Assembly: GCA_019420405.1 (NCBI GenBank)
Contig: JAHZHF010000103.1
Location: 1 to 9,491 of the forward strand
Reading direction: 5' to 3'
DNA from: Clostridiales bacterium
Lineage (GTDB): Bacteria > Bacillota > Clostridia > Lachnospirales > Lachnospiraceae
Length of the DNA stretch: 9,491 nt
The position numbers and the translations under genes were made by a program. Position 1 is the first letter of the stretch; the number at the start of each line of letters is the position of its first letter. Under the pieces are notes generated by a model, which was not told where the DNA came from, did no database searches, and saw only the letters and a list, made by a program, of their open reading frames with translations. Below, piece after piece: positions 6,727 through 9,491 of the stretch.

Positions 6727-7674
6727 TTAATTAAAGTATACCAGTTCTTCGATCGGTTCTGCCGGTTCTATATGCTCCGCCTCCAGCACCGGGCCTTCGC
6801 CCCGGTACACTGACAGGTTTACAAACCGGACCTTCGCCCGGATCTTTACCCAGTCACCCGCTTTAAGCTTTGGCGCGTAAGAACTTCTGCACACGTATCC
6901 GAGAAATGACGTGTCATCCGCGCAGCATGTCATCGCCATACGCCCCGGCAGGAATACCTTGGACGGAAACGCCTTTGGTTTCAGCACCTTCGCGGTGATC
7001 TCGACCACTTTTCCCTTATACCGATCCGGATTCTCCATCATATCCACATACCAGATGCCGTAATCCTCTTTCGGGATCTCGATTACCGGAGCTTTCAGAT
7101 CATAGGGTACGTCGTCTTCAAATATGTTCTCTACTTCTCCGTTCTCGTCCTCAAAGATCACCTCTGCCTGGGGGCTTACCACCTTTACACTCCGGCGGTA
7201 TCCCGCCAGCGGCTTGATATCCTCGCAGCGGTTAAAGAGTACCAGCTCCGAATCTCTCACCATCTCCACAAAGAGCGGTTTCAGGTTCGTCAGATACATC
7301 TGGAAAGTGCTTGCGTCCACTGTCGTCAGTTTCTGCTCGATCTCCCATCCTTCCGGCAGTTCCATATTCTCAAAATCGCTGACCTTCCACATACCGTTGT
7401 ACTCGATCACAACACGCTCCGGCTCATGCTTTCTGTCCATTTCCCTGAGCCATTCCTCTGTCAGCTCTTCCTGATCCTCGATCTTTTCGATCACAACGCC
7501 GTATTTAAGCATCTCCATCGGGTCATACTCTTCCTCGCCCTCTTCACAGAGGATGAGAAGGGTCTTCCCGCTGATCTGGAAGTAATCCTGCTCCAGAGTA
7601 AATTTCAAAAACTGGGTCTTCCCACTGTCCAGGAATCCCGTCATCAGATAGACCATTACACTTGATTCATTCAT
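6727..7674 (-). CDS. G3E-like P-loop GTPase with C-terminal YcgQ-like (TIGR03943/DUF1980) domain
   Basis: This 315-residue protein has two parts. Residues 1 to about 200 are a divergent G3E (CobW/UreG-type) nucleotide-binding domain with Walker A GFLDSGKT (13-20). A Walker-B-like strand VVIEYNG (88-94) stands where the family has E-P/T-x-G, and FNRC (147-150) stands where NKxD is expected. The CxCC metal motif of CobW proteins is absent. Residues about 207-303 (ENPDRYKGKVVEI, then RMAMTCCADDTSFLGYVC, then KAGDWVKIRAKVRF) resemble the C-terminal domain of YcgQ, known from Zur-controlled zinc-response loci of Bacillus. It follows the canonical His-rich G3E gene by 84 bases and is 16 bases from the sugar-kinase gene. 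I infer a role in metal (likely zinc) allocation together with its neighbour. The P-loop call is firm; the C-terminal match is from memory of the family pattern. Confidence 0.8.
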   Translation of the reverse strand: MNESSVMVYLMTGFLDSGKTQFLKFTLEQDYFQISGKTLLILCEEGEEEYDPMEMLKYGVVIEKIEDQEELTEEWLREMDRKHEPERVVIEYNGMWKVSDFENMELPEGWEIEQKLTTVDASTFQMYLTNLKPLFVEMVRDSELVLFNRCEDIKPLAGYRRSVKVVSPQAEVIFEDENGEVENIFEDDVPYDLKAPVIEIPKEDYGIWYVDMMENPDRYKGKVVEITAKVLKPKAFPSKVFLPGRMAMTCCADDTSFLGYVCRSSYAPKLKAGDWVKIRAKVRFVNLSVYRGEGPVLEAEHIEPAEPIEELVYFN

Positions 7675-7680
7675 ATCGGT

Positions 7681-7700
7681 TCTCTCCTGTTCTCTCCTGT
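7681..7700 (-). repeat. 10-base tandem duplication carrying two ribosome binding sites
   Basis: The plus strand has TCTCTCCTGT twice in direct succession (7681-7690 and 7691-7700). On the minus strand this gives two copies of ACAGGAGAGA, each with an AGGAG core. The downstream core lies 9 bases from the ATG at 7674; the other is 10 bases further upstream. The duplication could be a standby binding site or a slippage-prone expression switch. Confidence 0.75.
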
Positions 7701-7708
7701 CTGTATCA

Positions 7709-7731
7709 CGGCATCTGTCCGTCAGATACCG
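7709..7731 (-). other. Intercistronic hairpin between the two GTPase genes
   Basis: On the minus strand CGGTATCTG (7731-7723) pairs with CAGATGCCG (7717-7709) across the 5-base loop ACGGA: nine pairs with one G-U. On the plus strand the same position would be a C-A mismatch, so the structure favours the minus-strand RNA. No T-run follows, so it is not an intrinsic terminator. It ends eight bases before the tandem ribosome binding sites and may affect mRNA stability or translation of the next gene. Confidence 0.5.
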
Positions 7732-7758
7732 CCTGTTCTGTCCATGCCTGGCAGGACA

Positions 7759-8820
7759 TTATACAGTGCCGAACAGTTCTGCCAGCTTCTCCTCGTTCAA
7801 TTCCTCACCGATCACACAGATACGCCCTGTATATTCCGGCGCTCCCGTGCGCACCTCATGCTCCTCGGGAACCATATCGAAATAGATCCACTCTCCGTCT
7901 GCTCCTGCGACCATTCCCTTTGCACGGAGAACATTTCCGTATGTGCTGTCTGTCTCAAGCTGCTTTAAGATATCTGCAATCTGGTCTTTCGTATAGGTCC
8001 GGATCGTCTCATATCCCCAGCTTGTGAACACATCATCCGCGTGGTGGTGATGACCGTGTTCCTCTTCTCCGTGATGGTGATGATGGCAGCACTCCTCATC
8101 CTCATGATGGTGGTGATGGTGGTGATGGTCATGATCGTGATCGTGTCCGCAGCACTCACCGTCTGCGTGGTGATGTCCGCACTCCGGGCAGATGATTTCA
8201 TTTAACAGCTCTTCCTCCAGAGACATGCTTGACTCCATTGTCTCCAGGATCTTTTTCCCCGGAAGCTGGGCGATCGGCGTTGTGATAAATGGCGCTTTGT
8301 CATTCAGCTCACGCAGCAGTGCCACACTCTCCTCGATCTTCTCCGGTTTCGCCTTATCCGTTCTGCTTAAAATTACTGCTCCGGCATACTCGATCTGATT
8401 GCTGAAAAACTCTCCGCAATTCTTTCTGTAGATTCTGCATTTTGTCACGTCCACAACGGTTGTGAAACTGTTGAGCTGCGCGTCGATCTCTCCCTGAACA
8501 TCCTGCACTGCTTTGATTACATCTGAAAGCTTCCCTACTCCTGACGGCTCGATCAGGATGCGGTCCGGATGATAGGTATCCACAACCTCCCGAAGAGATT
8601 TTCCGAAATCTCCCACCAGTGAACAGCAGATACAGCCTGAGTTCATCTCCCGGATCTCAATCCCCGATTCTTTTAAGAATCCTCCGTCGATCCCGATCTC
8701 GCCAAACTCGTTTTCAATCAGTACAACCTGCTCTCCTTCAAACGCCTCTGAGAGCAGTTTCTTAATCAGTGTCGTTTTTCCGGCTCCGAGGAAACCGGAA
8801 ATAATATCTATTTTTGTCAT
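7759..8820 (-). CDS. G3E/CobW-family GTPase with His/Cys-rich metal-binding segment
   Basis: This 353-residue cytoplasmic P-loop GTPase belongs to the COG0523/CobW group, whose members deliver metals such as zinc or cobalt to client enzymes. Walker A is GFLGAGKTT (9-17). The metal site GCICC has Cys63, Cys65 and Cys66. Walker B is ILIEPSG (88-94), and the guanine-specificity site is SRTD (152-155), a variant of NKxD. A His/Cys-rich segment (about 211-260) precedes the CobW C-terminal domain (about 264-352). Length is normal for the family once that insert is counted. The ATG follows AAGGAGG at an 11-base spacing, 28 bases after exoA, and a second G3E-like gene follows. Zinc is the likeliest metal given the segment and the neighbour's YcgQ-like domain, but nickel or cobalt cannot be excluded. 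The family assignment is firm. Confidence 0.95.
   Translation of the reverse strand: MTKIDIISGFLGAGKTTLIKKLLSEAFEGEQVVLIENEFGEIGIDGGFLKESGIEIREMNSGCICCSLVGDFGKSLREVVDTYHPDRILIEPSGVGKLSDVIKAVQDVQGEIDAQLNSFTTVVDVTKCRIYRKNCGEFFSNQIEYAGAVILSRTDKAKPEKIEESVALLRELNDKAPFITTPIAQLPGKKILETMESSMSLEEELLNEIICPECGHHHADGECCGHDHDHDHHHHHHHHEDEECCHHHHHGEEEHGHHHHADDVFTSWGYETIRTYTKDQIADILKQLETDSTYGNVLRAKGMVAGADGEWIYFDMVPEEHEVRTGAPEYTGRICVIGEELNEEKLAELFGTV
8041..8190 (-). other. His/Cys-rich metal-binding segment within the G3E GTPase
   Basis: Residues 211-260 of the GTPase begin with CPEC and contain 24 histidines between 216 and 260, including a run of eight (232-239), one of five (246-250) and one of four (257-260). 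Cysteines occur as pairs at 211/214, 223/224 and 244/245, mixed with Asp and Glu. The DNA alternates CAT and CAC codons and so looks like a simple repeat. Such segments in COG0523, UreE and HypB proteins bind or store several metal ions. Confidence 0.92.
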
Positions 8821-8848
8821 TTCTGTTTTATCCTCCTTCTATACTTCA

Positions 8849-9491
8849 TTATTTCAGATCCAGTTCCACAGGGCAGTGGTCAGATCCCATAATGTCCGTC
8901 AGTATTTTTGCGTCCTCAAGCCTGTCCTTTAAGCACTCGGACACACAGAAATAATCAATGCGCCACCCCGCGTTCTTCGCCCTCGCACTGAACCGGTAGG
9001 ACCACCAGGAGTAGATTCCCTCCTGATCCGGGTAGAAATAGCGGAACGTATCAATAAAGCCTGCGTCCAGAAGCTCGGTAAATTTCTGGCGTTCCTCGTC
9101 GGTAAATCCCGCGTTTCTCCGGTTTGTCTTCGGATTTTTCAGATCAATCTCCTTGTGAGCCACATTCATATCTCCTGTTACGATCACAGGCTTTTTCTCT
9201 TCCAGCTTTTTCAGATACGCGCGGAAATCGTCCTCCCACCGCATCCGGTAATCAAGCCTTGCAAGCTCATTCTGAGAATTCGGCGTATATACCGTCACAA
9301 AATAAAAATCTTCAAACTCGCAGGTAATCACACGCCCCTCCTGGTCATGCTCCTCAATCCCGATCCCATATGCCACGGAAATCGGCTCCTGCCTGGTAAA
9401 TACAGCCGTCCCGGAATATCCCTTTCTCACCGCATAGTTCCAGTACTGGTGATATCCGGGCAGTTCAAGCTCAAGCTGTCCCTCCTGCATC
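8849..9491 (-). CDS. exoA: Exodeoxyribonuclease III, ExoA type (5' end missing)
   Basis: The C-terminal 213 residues of an ExoA/Xth-type enzyme are present. It is an AP endonuclease and 3'-5' exonuclease of base-excision repair, from the endonuclease/exonuclease/phosphatase fold. Counting from the first visible Met, the fragment has YSGTAVFTRQEP (25-36), YTPNSQNEL (68-76), the catalytic GDMN (106-109), WRIDYF (166-171) and the closing GSDHCPVEL with the Asp-His pair. The Met at 9490 is not the start: it falls inside the usual KMQEGQ-type segment just after the missing metal-binding Glu region, and the frame stays open to the edge. About 35-40 residues should lie outside the window. The gene leads the visible gene run, 28 bases before the G3E GTPase. 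The upstream promoter is not visible. Confidence 0.95.
   Translation of the reverse strand, partial: MQEGQLELELPGYHQYWNYAVRKGYSGTAVFTRQEPISVAYGIGIEEHDQEGRVITCEFEDFYFVTVYTPNSQNELARLDYRMRWEDDFRAYLKKLEEKKPVIVTGDMNVAHKEIDLKNPKTNRRNAGFTDEERQKFTELLDAGFIDTFRYFYPDQEGIYSWWSYRFSARAKNAGWRIDYFCVSECLKDRLEDAKILTDIMGSDHCPVELDLK

Noticed and set aside
7709..7731. Intrinsic terminator between the two GTPase genes
   Set aside because: The stem is good but is followed by TGATACAGACAGG, with no T-run.
8041..8190. Microsatellite or CRISPR-like repeat
   Set aside because: The periodicity is three bases and comes from His codons (CAT/CAC) in an intact reading frame; there are no spacers of constant length.
7675..8848. 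Zur box for the GTPase genes
   Set aside because: The gaps at 7675-7758 and 8821-8848 contain no AT-rich palindrome of the Zur type; any such site would lie upstream of exoA, outside the window.
9488..9490. Met codon at the window edge as the exoA start
   Set aside because: It corresponds to an internal KMQEGQ-type position in ExoA proteins, and the N-terminal strand with catalytic Asn and Glu would be missing.

Overview
The window looks like chromosomal DNA of a low-to-mid GC Firmicute, most likely a gut Lachnospiraceae/Clostridia-type anaerobe. The basis is the strong AGGAGG-type ribosome binding sites, AT-rich promoter regions, a lipoprotein sugar-binding protein, an MsmR-like AraC regulator next to a GH36 alpha-galactosidase, and an ExoA-type nuclease resembling those of Firmicutes. 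There are no rRNA or tRNA genes, insertion sequences, CRISPR arrays or phage genes. Seven genes are complete and two run off the window edges. No stretch over 300 bases lacks a gene; the longest is the 236-base divergent promoter region at 1322-1557.

Left half (1-5745), alpha-galactoside uptake and breakdown. A lipoprotein solute-binding protein (38-1321, minus) is followed at the window edge by the first codons of another gene, probably an ABC permease. Diverging from it is an AraC-family regulator (1558-2406, plus) that ends in a very strong hairpin terminator. That hairpin also lies downstream of the convergent GH36 alpha-galactosidase (2484-4742, minus). A second AraC regulator, clearly related to the first, lies upstream of the GH36 gene (4844-5668, minus). 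Expected pathway (inference): raffinose- or melibiose-type sugars are captured, imported and hydrolysed by the alpha-galactosidase, with the regulators sensing the sugar or a breakdown product. The divergent region carries a bipartite repeat (TCGCA, 22 bases, ATTATCCAT) present twice, exactly 82 bases apart, which is a good operator candidate.

Right half (5700-9491), a minus-strand gene run read in the order exoA (5' end missing), a G3E/CobW-type GTPase with an extreme His/Cys-rich segment, a second divergent G3E-like GTPase carrying a C-terminal domain resembling that of YcgQ (TIGR03943/DUF1980), and a PfkB-family sugar kinase, probably fructokinase. The spacings are 28, 84 and 16 bases, and a hairpin terminator follows the kinase. 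The two GTPases suggest metal (most likely zinc) allocation; the kinase may serve the neighbouring sugar locus, since sucrose left after raffinose cleavage yields fructose.

The best candidate for something not well described is the GTPase pair: a canonical His-rich metallochaperone-like G3E protein encoded next to a degenerate G3E-like protein fused to a YcgQ-like domain.
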